Source of the DNA: Methanosphaera cuniculi | GTDB taxonomy: Archaea > Methanobacteriota > Methanobacteria > Methanobacteriales > Methanobacteriaceae | Length of the DNA: 64,000 bases | Assembly (NCBI RefSeq): GCF_003149675.1 | Contig: NZ_LWMS01000010.1 | Coordinates: 124,001-188,000, forward strand | Direction of reading: 5' to 3' | Shown here: one piece after another, positions 30,109 through 40,977 of the stretch | How positions within the stretch are numbered: position 1 is the stretch's first letter | Layout of the letters: every line of letters starts with the position of its first letter | Program-made: the position numbers and the translations under genes | Notes under the pieces: model-generated | Database searches by the model: none | What the model was told of the DNA's origin: nothing | The model's input: only the letters and a program-made list of their open reading frames with translations

Positions 30109-30354
30109 ATGGTAGTTAATTTAATTCCTCGTGTTCTAACACTTGAAATAACCGTAGTGGAATTATTTAATGAAATAAATAAAACATTTGACAATGATAT
30201 AATTGTTAATTTTGAAGGCATTGAATGTATGAATGTTAGTTTTGCACAAAAATATAATGTGTATAAACGTAAAAGTCCGAAGAATATTACGGAAATAAAC
30301 TTACATGAATTTGCCCCATTAATGAGTGTATCAGCAAATTTATTTGAATATTAA
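30109..30354 (+). CDS. STAS-like DUF4325 domain protein
   Basis: 81 residues from the ATG at 30109, chosen because GAGGG (30099-30103) lies 5 bases before it; another ATG at 30094 overlaps that site. DIIVNFEGIECMNVSFAQKY matches the core of STAS-like DUF4325 proteins, which are often paired with phage-like or signalling ATPases. No kinase or ATPase partner is nearby. It follows the aldo/keto reductase by 23 bases and is probably co-transcribed. A strong terminator begins at its stop codon. Confidence 0.72.
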   Translation: MVVNLIPRVLTLEITVVELFNEINKTFDNDIIVNFEGIECMNVSFAQKYNVYKRKSPKNITEINLHEFAPLMSVSANLFEY

Positions 30355-30412
30355 AGTAAGATAAAAAAAAAGATATGATAAATTATTCTTACTTTAATTT
30401 TCATTTTTTAAA
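30351..30412 (+). terminator. Terminator hairpin overlapping the STAS-like gene stop
   Basis: TTAAAGTAAGA (30351-30361) pairs perfectly over 11 bases with TCTTACTTTAA (30387-30397), followed by T-rich sequence. The stop codon TAA (30352-30354) lies inside the first arm. Confidence 0.75.
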
Positions 30413-30963
30413 AAATATTAATATCAAAAGGATGTTCCCTTGAAAAAAAACTATAAAAAAAAATTAGTGAATAGAAAAAACATAAACTCCTTAAATGTGA
30501 AATAATAAAAAAAAACATGACCACCTATATTAAAATAAAAATTAACAACCCTAATTACTCTTTTTCATTATAAACTCTTTTAAATTTTGTATATAAAATT
30601 AAAATATTTTCTATTTTTATTTATTTTATAAAGTACCATATTAATTTAGAATTTTTATATGAAAAATATTAGAATTTCTATATTATTATATCCTTATTCA
30701 TTTAATAGAAGTCTTAATTTATTAAGATGTATTTCTATTTTATATTCTATTTACTTATACTTAAATTATATTTTTAGGATTTTTCACTGTTTAATACTAC
30801 TTTTTAGTATGTTAACATATATATGTGATTTTAAAATTTATCATAAATAAATAAGTAGATATAAATAATAATATTTTGTTACAATAAAAATTATAATTAT
30901 TAAAACAAACATGAAAAATAAAAACTATACTTTTAAAAACATGAGATTATATATATAATATAC
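30413..30963. other. Long AT-rich spacer before uvrB
   Basis: No convincing gene in about 550 bases. A 63-codon frame at 30659-30850 is low-complexity Ile/Leu/Tyr without a ribosome site. A TATA-like run (TTATATATATAA) lies at about 30946-30957, only 7 bases before the uvrB ATG, too close to drive transcription from that ATG. Confidence 0.55.
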
Positions 30964-32916
30964 ATGTCTCAATTTAATTTACAATCAACATACAAACCTT
31001 TAGGAGATCAACCTAAAGCAATAAATTCAATTGTAAACAACTTCCAAAATGGAATAAAAGAACAAACACTAGAAGGAGTAACAGGATCAGGGAAAACCTT
31101 CACAATGGCAAATGTAATAGAACAACTAAACAAACCAACACTCGTCATGTCACACAACAAAACACTAGCAGCACAACTATATGAGGAATTTAAGGAATTC
31201 TTCCCAGATAATGCGGTTGAATACTTTGTAAGTTACTTTGACTACTACCAACCAGAAGCATACGTAGCACAAACAGACACATTTATAGACAAAGAATCCA
31301 CAGTAAATGAAGAAATAGACAGACTAAGACACTCAACAACACAATCACTACTAACACGTGATGATGTAATTGTTGTATCAAGTGTATCATGTATCTATGG
31401 TATAGGATCACCAGAAGATTACCTAGAATTTACATTAACATTAGAAAAAGGTGAAATAACTACACGTGATGCAATACTAAAATCACTAGTAGATATGCAA
31501 TATCAACGAAACAACACAGCACTTGAACGTGGAAACTTCAGAGTAAATGGAGATGTAATTGAAATCTTCCCAATAAATGCAAATTATGCAATAAGAATAG
31601 AATTATGGGGAGATGAAGTAGATGTAATATACAAAATAGACCCCCTTAAATCAAGCATAATTGAAGAAGTACAAAAAATCATAATATTTCCAGCAAAACA
31701 CTTTGTAATATCACAACAAAAACAAGATGTAGCAATAAAAAACATACTCGAAGAACTAGATGATCGCTTAAACACACTAAAAGCTGCTGGAAAACTACTT
31801 GAAGCACAACGACTTGAACAAAGAACCAAATATGACATGGAAATGATAAAAGAAATAGGTTACTGTACAGGAATTGAAAACTATTCAATGCACATGAATG
31901 GACGTAAGTGGGGTGAAACACCATTTTCACTTCTTGGATACTTCCCAGAGGATTATCTTACAATAATTGATGAATCACATGCAACAATACCACAAATTAG
32001 GGGAATGTATGCAGGTGATAATGCACGTAAAACAAACCTGGTAGATTATGGCTTCAGATTACCAAGTGCTAAAGAACACAGACCTCTTAAATTTGATGAA
32101 TTCATGCGACTTCAAAACCAAATACTATATGTATCAGCAACACCAGCAGCATTTGAATTAGGACGAAGCAAAAACAAGGTTGAACAAATCATCAGACCAA
32201 CAGGACTAGTTGATCCAAAACCAATAATAAGACCAGTGAAAAACCAGGTAGATGACTTACTTGGTGAAATAAAAATAAGAGCCAATCGTGATGAACGAGT
32301 TCTTATAACATCACTTACCAAGAAAATGGCAGAAGATCTAACAGACTACTATATCAAAATGGGAATAAGAACACGCTACTTACATTCTGAAATTACAACA
32401 CTTGAACGTACAGAAATTATAGATGAACTTAGACGTGGAGAATTTGATTGTCTAGTAGGAGTAAACCTGCTTCGTGAAGGACTTGACATACCTGAAGTAT
32501 CTCTTGTTGGAATACTTGATGCTGATAAAGAAGGATTTCTAAGATCACAAACATCTCTAATTCAAACCATAGGACGAGCATCAAGAAATGTTAATGGAGA
32601 AGTAATACTATATGCTGATAATCTTACAGATTCCATAGTAAATGCTGTAAATATCACAAAAAGAAGACGAAAAATACAAATGAAATACAACAAAGACCAT
32701 AATATTACACCAAAAAGTGTAGTACGAAAACTTAAAATAAAAGACAGAAAAGATCAAATAGTAGATGAAATTAAAGACTTCGATAATGTAACAACTGACG
32801 AAATAGAATTAATCATAAAAGACTTAGAAGACATGATGCAAAAAGCAGCAGCAGATCTAGACTTTGAAAAAGCTGCAAAATTACGAGATGAAATTAAAAA
32901 ATTAAAAGAGGAATAA
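30964..32916 (+). CDS. uvrB: UvrABC excision repair subunit B
   Basis: A 650-residue DNA damage-verifying helicase-like protein. Walker A GVTGSGKT is at 38-45, the damage-binding hairpin [14 protein letters not shown] is near 90, [15 protein letters not shown] is the Walker B region, RTGR-type helicase motifs sit in the second RecA domain (QTIGRASRN), and a C-terminal UVR motif ([20 protein letters not shown]) contacts UvrC. It is a bacterial-type system. It is followed by uvrA after 4 bases. No ribosome site is visible before the ATG. Confidence 0.97.
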   Translation: MSQFNLQSTYKPLGDQPKAINSIVNNFQNGIKEQTLEGVTGSGKTFTMANVIEQLNKPTLVMSHNKTLAAQLYEEFKEFFPDNAVEYFVSYFDYYQPEAYVAQTDTFIDKESTVNEEIDRLRHSTTQSLLTRDDVIVVSSVSCIYGIGSPEDYLEFTLTLEKGEITTRDAILKSLVDMQYQRNNTALERGNFRVNGDVIEIFPINANYAIRIELWGDEVDVIYKIDPLKSSIIEEVQKIIIFPAKHFVISQQKQDVAIKNILEELDDRLNTLKAAGKLLEAQRLEQRTKYDMEMIKEIGYCTGIENYSMHMNGRKWGETPFSLLGYFPEDYLTIIDESHATIPQIRGMYAGDNARKTNLVDYGFRLPSAKEHRPLKFDEFMRLQNQILYVSATPAAFELGRSKNKVEQIIRPTGLVDPKPIIRPVKNQVDDLLGEIKIRANRDERVLITSLTKKMAEDLTDYYIKMGIRTRYLHSEITTLERTEIIDELRRGEFDCLVGVNLLREGLDIPEVSLVGILDADKEGFLRSQTSLIQTIGRASRNVNGEVILYADNLTDSIVNAVNITKRRRKIQMKYNKDHNITPKSVVRKLKIKDRKDQIVDEIKDFDNVTTDEIELIIKDLEDMMQKAAADLDFEKAAKLRDEIKKLKEE

Positions 32917-32920
32917 GCTT

Positions 32921-35794
32921 ATGCAGACAGAAGAAAATATAAGAAAACAAGCTATAGCAGATCGTAAAATAATCATAAAAGGGGCACGAGAACACAACTT
33001 AAAAAATATAGATGTAACAATACCACGTGATGAATTCATAGTAATAACTGGACTAAGTGGATCTGGTAAATCATCACTAGCATTTGACACCATATACTCA
33101 GAAGGACAAAGAAGATATATGGAATCACTCACCTCCTATGCAAGACAATTTTTAGGACAAATGGAAAAACCAGAAGTAGACTACATAGAAGGACTATCTC
33201 CTGCTATATCAATTGACCAGAAAACAACAAGACTAAATCCCAGATCAACAGTAGGAACAATTACAGAAATATATGACTACCTAAGATTACTATATGCAAG
33301 AATAGGAATAGCACACTGTCATAACTGTGGTCAGGAAATATCACAACAAACACCAGGACAGATAGCTGAAACAATTATAGATGACTATAATGAAAAAAGA
33401 ATCTATCTACTAGCACCAATTATTAAAGCAAAAAAAGGAATGCATAAAAAAGTATTTGAAGAATATAAGAAAAAAGGATTTGTACGAGTACGTGTAGATG
33501 GACAAATAAGATCTCTTGATGAGGAAATTGTACTTGAAAAAAATGTTAAACATACAATAGAACTTGTTGTTGATAGATTAAAAGTAATAAATAATGAAAA
33601 CTTTAGAAAAAGACTAGTTGAATCAGTAGAAACAGGAGTAAAACTAACAGATGGACTAATTGCAGTAATAGATGCAGATGATCCTGATAATGAACATATC
33701 TATTCTGAAGAAATGGCATGTCCTGAATGTGGAGTAAGTTTTACTGAGATAAGTCCACGTATGTTTTCATTTAACAACCCAAGAGCAGCATGTCCTGAAT
33801 GTAATGGAATTGGAAGTACACTAGAAATAGATCCAGAACGAGTAATACCAGATCAAAGCTTAAGTATACGCCAAGGAGCAATCAAACCATGGAGTAACTC
33901 AAAAGACACAGAACGATATTACAATAAGATACTTGAAGCACTCGCAGAACATTATGATTTTAGTCTTGATGTTCCATATCATGATCTTCCTGAAAAAATA
34001 CAAGACATACTAATGTATGGAACACTTGATGAAAAAATAACATTCTACTTTGAAACACGTAGTGGAAAACAACAAAAAGTAGTAAAACCATTTGAAGGTG
34101 TTCTTGCAAACATGAAACAACTCTATATGGAAACACCATCAAAATACAAAAGAAAAGCACTAAAAACCTACATGGTATTTGAAGATTGTCCTCGATGTCA
34201 TGGAGACAGACTAAAACCTGAAATGCTAGCTGTTACAGTAGGTGATATGAACATAGCTGATGTAACTAAATTATCACTTAGTGATTCATTAGAATTCTTT
34301 GAAAATCTAAAACTAAATGAACGACAAGAATTTATAGGTCGTGAAATACTAAAAGAAATCAGAGAAAGACTAGAATTTCTAAATGATGTAGGACTTAGCT
34401 ATTTAACATTAGCTCGTTCATCAGGAAGTCTATCAGGTGGTGAAGCTCAACGTATTCGTCTTGCAACTCAGATTGGTAGTAGACTTATTGGTGTATTATA
34501 TGTTCTTGATGAACCAAGTATAGGATTACATCAACGTGATAATATGAAACTTATTCATACTCTAAAACAATTACGTGATCTTGGAAATACATTAATTGTT
34601 GTAGAACATGATGAGGAAACAATACTTGAAGCTGATAATGTATTAGATATTGGACCTGGAGCAGGAGATAATGGAGGACTTCTTATAGCTCAGGGAACAC
34701 CTGAGGAAATTCGTGAAAATAAAAACTCAATAACAGGAGACTACCTATCTGGTCGTAAAAAAATAGAAGTACCAAAAACCAGACACCAAGGTAATGGTAA
34801 AACAATTAAAGTTATAAATGCATATGAAAATAATCTAAAAAATATAAATGTTGAATTTCCACTTGGAAAATTTATCTGTGTAACAGGAGTATCAGGATCA
34901 GGTAAAAGTACACTTGTAAATGAAACATTATATCATGGAATATATGAAGCAAAAACTCGAAAACACAAATTTAAAGTAGGAAAACATGATCGTATTGAGG
35001 GAATTGATAATATTGATAAAACAATAGTAATAGATCAATCACCAATAGGACGAACACCAAGATCAAATCCTGCTACATACATAGGACTTTTCACATATAT
35101 TCGTGACTTATTTGCACAAACTCCAGAAGCAAAACAAAGAGGATATAAACCAGGACGATTCAGTTTCAATGTAAAAGGTGGAAGATGTGAAGCATGTAAA
35201 GGAGATGGAATTGTACAAATAGAAATGCACTTCCTATCAGATGTTTATGTTCCATGTGAAGTATGTGGAGGAAAAAGATACAATCAAGATACACTTAATA
35301 TCAGATACAAAGGAAAAAACATAAATGATATTTTAGAGATGACTGCAGATGAAGCATTAGAATTCTTCGAAAACATACCAAAAATAAAAAGAAAACTTCA
35401 AACTCTAGTAGATGTAGGACTTGGATATGTGAAACTAGGACAACCTGCAACAACCCTATCAGGTGGAGAAGCACAACGTGTAAAACTTGCAAAAGAACTA
35501 AGTAAACCAAGTACCAATAACACAATGATAATACTTGATGAACCAACAACAGGACTTCACTTTGAAGATATAAACAAACTACTAAAAGTACTACAAAAAC
35601 TAAGAGATCAAGGAAATACACTTGTTGTGATAGAACATAACCTTGATGTTATAAAAACAGCAGATTATATCATTGACCTTGGACCTGAAGGAGGAGTAGA
35701 TGGAGGAGAAATCATAGCAACAGGAACACCTGAAGAAATTGCAGAAAGTGGAACATACACAGGTAAGTATCTTAAAGCAATGCTTGAAAAATAA
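32921..35794 (+). CDS. uvrA: UvrABC excision repair subunit A
   Basis: A 957-residue damage-sensing ABC ATPase. The first Walker A GLSGSGKS is at 44-51 and the second (GVSGSGKST) near residue 655. Two ABC signatures ([11 protein letters not shown] and [11 protein letters not shown]) and the zinc modules CPECGVSF...CPECNGIG and CEACKGDG...CEVCGGKRY are intact. The length is normal. GAGGAA lies just upstream of the ATG, and the gene is coupled to uvrB. No uvrC lies in the window. Confidence 0.98.
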   Translation: MQTEENIRKQAIADRKIIIKGAREHNLKNIDVTIPRDEFIVITGLSGSGKSSLAFDTIYSEGQRRYMESLTSYARQFLGQMEKPEVDYIEGLSPAISIDQKTTRLNPRSTVGTITEIYDYLRLLYARIGIAHCHNCGQEISQQTPGQIAETIIDDYNEKRIYLLAPIIKAKKGMHKKVFEEYKKKGFVRVRVDGQIRSLDEEIVLEKNVKHTIELVVDRLKVINNENFRKRLVESVETGVKLTDGLIAVIDADDPDNEHIYSEEMACPECGVSFTEISPRMFSFNNPRAACPECNGIGSTLEIDPERVIPDQSLSIRQGAIKPWSNSKDTERYYNKILEALAEHYDFSLDVPYHDLPEKIQDILMYGTLDEKITFYFETRSGKQQKVVKPFEGVLANMKQLYMETPSKYKRKALKTYMVFEDCPRCHGDRLKPEMLAVTVGDMNIADVTKLSLSDSLEFFENLKLNERQEFIGREILKEIRERLEFLNDVGLSYLTLARSSGSLSGGEAQRIRLATQIGSRLIGVLYVLDEPSIGLHQRDNMKLIHTLKQLRDLGNTLIVVEHDEETILEADNVLDIGPGAGDNGGLLIAQGTPEEIRENKNSITGDYLSGRKKIEVPKTRHQGNGKTIKVINAYENNLKNINVEFPLGKFICVTGVSGSGKSTLVNETLYHGIYEAKTRKHKFKVGKHDRIEGIDNIDKTIVIDQSPIGRTPRSNPATYIGLFTYIRDLFAQTPEAKQRGYKPGRFSFNVKGGRCEACKGDGIVQIEMHFLSDVYVPCEVCGGKRYNQDTLNIRYKGKNINDILEMTADEALEFFENIPKIKRKLQTLVDVGLGYVKLGQPATTLSGGEAQRVKLAKELSKPSTNNTMIILDEPTTGLHFEDINKLLKVLQKLRDQGNTLVVIEHNLDVIKTADYIIDLGPEGGVDGGEIIATGTPEEIAESGTYTGKYLKAMLEK

Positions 35795-36150
35795 ATACTC
35801 CCCCCTTCTCCTTTTTATTTACTTTTATACTCCTATTTTCCTATAAATTAACAAAAAAAACTTTATTTTTTCATTTTTAAAAAAAAGTAATAGTAAAACT
35901 AGGTTAAATTAATAAAATCATGATCAAAAATTAAAACATTTTTGTATAGTTTAACTAAAAAAGGAAAATATTATATATTAAACTAAAATATAGTTATATG
36001 TGATTAAGAGTATTTTTTAGTAGTATATAATAAACTAAAATTTTCTTTAATTAAAGTAAAAGAAAAAGATTTAGTTTATAATAATTATACTTCAATATTG
36101 ACATTAAAAAAATATATTTTAATAGTTTAACAAAAAATAAAGGAGATATT
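35795..36150. other. Upstream region of the MBL-fold gene with repeated AAACTAAA elements
   Basis: No gene in 356 bases. AAACTAAA or its complement occurs several times (about 35980, 36032, 36070). Two copies form an inverted repeat at 36030-36079. AAAGGAG precedes the ATG at 36151. Confidence 0.6.
36030..36079 (+). promoter_or_regulatory. Nested inverted repeats upstream of the MBL-fold gene
   Basis: ATAAACTAAA (36030-36039) pairs with TTTAGTTTAT (36070-36079) over 10 bases, and the interval holds the perfect palindrome CTTTAATTAAAG (36045-36056). It may be a leader hairpin or a double operator, about 70 bases before the start codon. Confidence 0.4.
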
Positions 36151-36924
36151 ATGCAATTACAATTCTTAGGAACTGGTGGTGGAAGATTTGCAACTATCAG
36201 TCAAAAACGTATGACTGGTGGTTTTCGAATTGATGACATCGATGGTAAGAATATACATATCGACCCAGGACCTGGAGCTTTAGTAAGAAGCCATCAATAT
36301 GGATTAAATCCTCGGAAAATTAATTTATTATTGGTAAGTCATTGTCATACTGATCATTATAATGATGCTGAAGTACTAATTGAGTCAATGACACAAGGTA
36401 TGACTAAAAAAGCAGGGCATGTAATTGGAAGTACGAGTGTTATATATGGTCATGAAGAACTTGGACCTTGTATATCTCAATATCATCAATCAAAACCTAA
36501 AATCTCTTGTCTTAAACCAGGTGATGAGGTAGTTGATGATAATATAAAAATTCGTGCAACTAAAACAAATCACAGTGATCCTACATGTGTTGGTTTTAAC
36601 ATTCAATGTGGAAACTTCAACCTTAGTTATACATCTGATACTGAATATTTCCCCGAGTTAGCAGATGAACATAAAGAGGCAGATATACTAATTGGTAATG
36701 TCATAAAAGAAGGTGAAAGAAAAATTAAGGGTCATCTTAGAACAATTGATTTTAAACAATTAATTGAGGAAGTACAACCAAAAATAGCTATTATGACACA
36801 CCTTGGTGTAAATCTGATAATGAATAACCCTTTCCAAAATACAAGAACAATAACAGAAGAAACAGGTATTAGAACTATAGCAGCAACAGATGGATTAACA
36901 ATGAATCTTGACCAATACCTATAA
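36151..36924 (+). CDS. Metallo-beta-lactamase-fold hydrolase
   Basis: A 257-residue protein. LGTGGGRFATISQKR opens the fold, the metal motif HCHTDH is at 64-69, TKTNHSDPTCVGF supplies a later His, YTSDTEY the bridging Asp, and MTHLGVN the last His. This resembles the RNase Z / phosphodiesterase branch of the superfamily, but substrate-defining regions are not recognisable, so nuclease or other esterase activity remains open. It is a single gene with an elaborate upstream region. Confidence 0.85.
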   Translation: MQLQFLGTGGGRFATISQKRMTGGFRIDDIDGKNIHIDPGPGALVRSHQYGLNPRKINLLLVSHCHTDHYNDAEVLIESMTQGMTKKAGHVIGSTSVIYGHEELGPCISQYHQSKPKISCLKPGDEVVDDNIKIRATKTNHSDPTCVGFNIQCGNFNLSYTSDTEYFPELADEHKEADILIGNVIKEGERKIKGHLRTIDFKQLIEEVQPKIAIMTHLGVNLIMNNPFQNTRTITEETGIRTIAATDGLTMNLDQYL

Positions 36925-37066
36925 TAAATAATGTGAAAAGATTCACCTAAAGGATAATATTTAAAACTAAAGGTAAGTTTTATGTACTTTTAAGAATATA
37001 AGTATTATTTAGTAGTAAGTTAATTTTCATTTTTTACTGCTTATTTTTTTTTTAAATTAAAATAAG

Positions 37067-37139
37067 CCCTGATGGCTCAGCCAGGAACAGTACCTGACTC
37101 GTAATCAGGGGGTCGGGGGTTCAAATCCCCCTCGGGGCT
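37067..37139 (+). tRNA. tRNA-Thr (anticodon CGT)
   Basis: A complete 73-base cloverleaf. The acceptor stem is 37067-37073 with 37132-37138 and the discriminator base is T139, as usual for archaeal tRNA-Thr. The anticodon stem CCTGA/TCAGG encloses loop CTCGTAA with CGT at 37100-37102, and the T arm is GGGGG-TTCAAAT-CCCCC (37115-37131). CCA is not encoded. It reads ACG codons, which should be rare in this AT-rich genome. Confidence 0.95.
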
Positions 37140-37229
37140 TAAACTATTTTATAAGAGAATTAAAAAAATTACTTCTTTTTTTTTATTTTAAATTATTATA
37201 CACTACTTTTTTTTAGAAATTTAATGAAC

Positions 37230-38330
37230 TTATTCTATTGTATCAGGATGTATGAATCCTGCTCGTATCATATGATCTGCTATTACCATGTTACATGCAG
37301 CTTCTGCTACTGTTGTTATACGTGGACAGATACATGGGTCATGTCTTCCTTCAATTTCAATTGTTGATTCACACATTCCTTCAAGATCTACTGTGTTTTG
37401 TATTCCATTTACTGATGGTGTTGGTTTTACTGCAATTGTTAGTATTATTGGCATTCCATTTGACATTCCACCAAGTATTCCACCAGCATTATTTGTGGTT
37501 GTTATTATATTACCATTTTTATCTAGTGTTATTGGATCATTCATCTGGCGTCCTGTTAAATTTGCTGCTTTAAAACCAATTCCTACCTCAACACCTTTTA
37601 CAGCTCCTATATCCATTAATGCTTTTGCAAGATCTCCATCTAGTTTATCAAATACTGGTTGTCCTAGTCCTAGTGGTACATTATCTATTATTATTTCAAC
37701 AATTCCACCTACACTGTTTCCATCTTGTTTTTGTTTTAGTATTTCATCTTCCATAAGTTGTGCAACTTCTAAATCTGCACATCTAACATTATTTTGTGTG
37801 ATGTTTTGTTTTATTTCATCAATTGTGTATTTTTTTGTACTTTTTATGTTGTGTATTTGTGTTACGTGTGCTGTTGTTGTAATATTAAATTGTTCAAGTA
37901 GTTTTTTACTTACTGCTCCTCCAATTACATGTCCTATGGTTATTCGTCCACTTCCTCGTCCTCCACCATTGTAGTTGTAATTTTTAAATTTCTGATTCCA
38001 GCATAGGTCTCCATGTCCTGGTCTTGGCTTGTTTTTTAGGTTGTCATAGTTTTTACTTCTCTGATCTTGGTTTCGTATTATTGCTGTTATTGGTGTTCCA
38101 TCTGTTTTTCCTTCAAATATTCCTGATAGTATTTCTACTTGATCTTTTTCATCACGTGGTGTTGTGATGTTACTTGTTCCTGGTCGTCTTTTATTTAGTT
38201 CTTCTTGTATGTCTTGTTGTGTTAATGGTAGTCCTGCTGGGCATCCATCTATTGTTGCACCTAGTGCTTTTCCATGACTTAGTCCAAATGTTGTTACTTT
38301 AAATATTTCTCCTGTTGTATTTGCACTCAT
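37230..38330 (-). CDS. aroC: Chorismate synthase
   Basis: 366 residues from the ATG at 38330, preceded by AAAGGAG; an upstream in-frame ATG (38372) adds a Lys-rich stretch without a ribosome site. It removes phosphate from EPSP to give chorismate and needs reduced [23 protein letters not shown] opens the protein, RPGHGDLCW and [18 protein letters not shown] form the FMN/EPSP site, and [10 protein letters not shown] lies near the end. It is in a minus-strand run with aroD and an unknown gene. Confidence 0.97.
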   Translation of the reverse strand: MSANTTGEIFKVTTFGLSHGKALGATIDGCPAGLPLTQQDIQEELNKRRPGTSNITTPRDEKDQVEILSGIFEGKTDGTPITAIIRNQDQRSKNYDNLKNKPRPGHGDLCWNQKFKNYNYNGGGRGSGRITIGHVIGGAVSKKLLEQFNITTTAHVTQIHNIKSTKKYTIDEIKQNITQNNVRCADLEVAQLMEDEILKQKQDGNSVGGIVEIIIDNVPLGLGQPVFDKLDGDLAKALMDIGAVKGVEVGIGFKAANLTGRQMNDPITLDKNGNIITTTNNAGGILGGMSNGMPIILTIAVKPTPSVNGIQNTVDLEGMCESTIEIEGRHDPCICPRITTVAEAACNMVIADHMIRAGFIHPDTIE

Positions 38331-38445
38331 ATTATTTAATTCTCCTTTCAATTTTTTATTTTTTTTTATCAAAAGATTATGTGTATAAAAAAGGTGGTTT
38401 GGTATTTTTTAATTAAAAATTTAATAAAAAAGTTTGTAGGGGTGG

Positions 38446-39096
38446 TTATTTATCCCTATTTAGGTTTTTTACTGATTGTTTTATTGATTGTTCATATTGT
38501 GGTATGTGTTTTTTGATAAATTGATTTATCTTTATAATCTCAGGTTGGGTTTGTCTTTTTTTAGTTGTGTGTTTTATGTTTGTGGTTTTTATCCATTCAT
38601 ATATCCATTCATCTGGTATATCTTCGAGTGGATATATTGTGTTTTGGTCTTTTTTTTCTTCAATTTTCTGGGAGTTTATCATTTGATTTAGGTATTGGTT
38701 TATGAATTGTGTTAGTGTTTGGTTGTTTGTATATTTTATATTCTCATCATTATCATTATGTGTTATTGTTATTCCATATTTTCTCTGGTAAGGTTCTAGT
38801 ATTATGTTTGATAGTATGTCTTCTGGTTTATCTGTGTTTGGTGTGTATATGTGGTCTTTTGGTTTTATCTGGTTTTTTAGTGTTCTTGATGTTTTTATGC
38901 ATATTTTCTGAAATAGTTTTGAGCGTATTATAGGTATTTGAGGATAGGTTTCATGGAATGTGTCTTCTTTTTTTCGTGAGAATTTTGAGAATTTTAGGTT
39001 GTTTATGTAGATTGTATTTTGATAGAAGCTTATGTATCGTGTGTCTACTCCTATTTTATTTAGTGTTTTTATAATTTGACGTGTTTTTGTATCCAT
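38446..39096 (-). CDS. Uncharacterised basic protein between aroD and aroC
   Basis: A 216-residue protein that I do not recognise. It is rich in Lys, Asn, Gln and Ile, with no signal peptide, membrane segment or obvious catalytic motif. A C-terminal part (TNIKHTTKKRQTQPEIIKIN onward) is strongly basic, which suggests nucleic acid or ribosome contact, but that is a guess. It starts 19 bases after aroD on the same strand and ends 115 bases before the aroC start, so co-transcription with the shikimate genes is likely. Confidence 0.7.
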   Translation of the reverse strand: MDTKTRQIIKTLNKIGVDTRYISFYQNTIYINNLKFSKFSRKKEDTFHETYPQIPIIRSKLFQKICIKTSRTLKNQIKPKDHIYTPNTDKPEDILSNIILEPYQRKYGITITHNDNDENIKYTNNQTLTQFINQYLNQMINSQKIEEKKDQNTIYPLEDIPDEWIYEWIKTTNIKHTTKKRQTQPEIIKINQFIKKHIPQYEQSIKQSVKNLNRDK

Positions 39097-39115
39097 TATA
39101 TATTTTCCCTTTTTT

Positions 39116-39802
39116 TTATGATTTTAGTTTTTTGATTATTTGTGTGGTTTGTTTTGTATCTAGTTGTCCTGGTGCTGATGTTTCTTCTATTGATGCATAT
39201 GTTATTGGTGATCCCATGATTGGTCCTATTATTCGTGTGTATGTTCCAAGTTTATCCATTGAAATAGCTACTAAATTATCATGTTCCATCATTAATTGTA
39301 GGATTATGTATGTATCTTCAAGAGTATGTGGTTTTACTGCTATTTTTGGTATGACACCTATATCAGATGCCTCATTTATTATGTTTTTAAGGTATTGTTT
39401 TTCTGGTGTTTTATCAAAATTATGATATGATATAATTGTCTTATTTGCAGCATCAATTACCTGATTTCTAAGTTCAGGTTTCGTCATATATTCAATATCA
39501 GTATATTCAACTAGTGGTGCATTATCACATAGTATTTTGATACGTTCATCATCAGATCCTTTAAAGTATCCTCCCTCATCTTCTGTACGATTTGTTAGAA
39601 TAATTGGCTTGTCTGTATAATTTTGTATTTCTATTATTATATCATGTACCATAGTTGATGTTACATTTTTTATTGTATCAACACGTAGTTCAATATAATC
39701 CACATTATCTAGATTCATTGTTTTTAGTGTTTCTAGAATTTCTTCTTTATTTTCTTTTATTATTGATCCACATACGCCTGTATTAATAGTAAAACCTTCC
39801 AT
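39116..39802 (-). CDS. aroD: 3-Dehydroquinate dehydratase, type I
   Basis: A 228-residue TIM-barrel enzyme of the shikimate pathway, which converts 3-dehydroquinate to 3-dehydroshikimate through a Schiff base. YIELRVDTI (37-45) is the early strand with substrate Glu and Arg, [10 protein letters not shown] carries the catalytic His, and [10 protein letters not shown] holds the Schiff-base Lys (the first K). [14 protein letters not shown] closes the active site. It leads a minus-strand run ending with aroC. Confidence 0.96.
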   Translation of the reverse strand: MEGFTINTGVCGSIIKENKEEILETLKTMNLDNVDYIELRVDTIKNVTSTMVHDIIIEIQNYTDKPIILTNRTEDEGGYFKGSDDERIKILCDNAPLVEYTDIEYMTKPELRNQVIDAANKTIISYHNFDKTPEKQYLKNIINEASDIGVIPKIAVKPHTLEDTYIILQLMMEHDNLVAISMDKLGTYTRIIGPIMGSPITYASIEETSAPGQLDTKQTTQIIKKLKS

Positions 39803-39991
39803 AAATTTTTTTATTCATATAATATATATTTCTATTTCATGTAATATTTTTAATTTTATGATAAAACCATCATATCATATAATAAACTATTATAATATAA
39901 TATTATACCCATAAATAAAAAAATACAGATAAAACATAAATACTAACTAACAAAAAAAAACATGAAAAAAAAAGTAGTGGGTGAGATAATA

Positions 39992-40723
39992 ATGAAAATG
40001 ATAAGTTTTGGAATTGATATATCAGACAATGACATATCATGTAGTGAAGAGCTAATAATAGCAGTAGAAGATGATCTTTATAAAATAGAAGATGCAGGAG
40101 CACAATTTGCAAGAATTACCAATATAACAGGTGATGATCTAGTAATAACAGCAGTGATAGATGATGATGACAAACTAAAAGAAGTAAATCAGGCAATATT
40201 TGATGTACTTAAAAATAATGCATTAGGATTTGAAGACCTAAATGGAGTCGGAAAAACAGAACAAGAAGCAGGAGAAGGAATATCATATGTTGAAATTGAT
40301 CTTAATAAGAAATTCTATCCTGATGCAATAATTGTAGCTTTTGACACATACTGTGGTGAAGCATTTGTAGATGATGTAGCAAAACAAGCATATAATGCAG
40401 CAAAAGGAATAGATGGTGTAGCAGATATTGGAGTAAGTTCTACAAAAGGAATAAAACACATACCAGGAGTAGGATATGTATCATCAAAAACAGATGATCC
40501 AGTAGTAGTAGTTGCAGTTGAGGATATTCATCAGGTAGGTGTAATAGCAGGTGCAATAATAGGAGCAGTTCTTGGATATAGAAATACATATCTTGTAAAA
40601 CGTGGAACACCAACAAATGTAATACCAGGAAGTGTAATATTTACAGTATCTGCAATATTAAATAGTAATGTAATGGACTTAGCTGAACCATTTAGCTATA
40701 TTATGAGATTACTTAAAAAATAA
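39992..40723 (+). CDS. Conserved-looking protein of unknown function
   Basis: 243 residues from the ATG at 39992, chosen for the site GGTGAG 6 bases upstream; an outer ATG at 39962 is possible. The first half (to about 105) looks like a small alpha/beta domain (LIIAVEDDLYKIEDAGAQFA). The second half has GIKHIPGVGYVSS and one hydrophobic, Gly-rich segment (VGVIAGAIIGAVLGY), which may be a membrane contact or a buried helix. I cannot name the family. It is divergent from aroD. Confidence 0.75.
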   Translation: MKMISFGIDISDNDISCSEELIIAVEDDLYKIEDAGAQFARITNITGDDLVITAVIDDDDKLKEVNQAIFDVLKNNALGFEDLNGVGKTEQEAGEGISYVEIDLNKKFYPDAIIVAFDTYCGEAFVDDVAKQAYNAAKGIDGVADIGVSSTKGIKHIPGVGYVSSKTDDPVVVVAVEDIHQVGVIAGAIIGAVLGYRNTYLVKRGTPTNVIPGSVIFTVSAILNSNVMDLAEPFSYIMRLLKK

Positions 40724-40977
40724 ATAATTTAAAATACTTAGGATAAGAATTATATTTTTTTATATCCAATTTATAAAATTTTACATAATCTTTTCCTTTT
40801 TATTTTCTACTTTTTTTCTTAGCTTACATGTTATAGTTTTTAAATTAAAGATATCTATAAAAGATAAAACTTAATATTAATGATTTACATAAATTATACT
40901 AGAATAATCAATAATAAAAAAAATAATAATATTTTTTTATAAATATATAAGGAACAATTTGAAGTGGAGATAGAATA

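Noticed and set aside
30659-30850. A 63-codon frame before uvrB
   Set aside because: It is low-complexity Ile/Leu/Tyr as expected from AT-rich DNA, lacks a ribosome site and has no recognisable domain.
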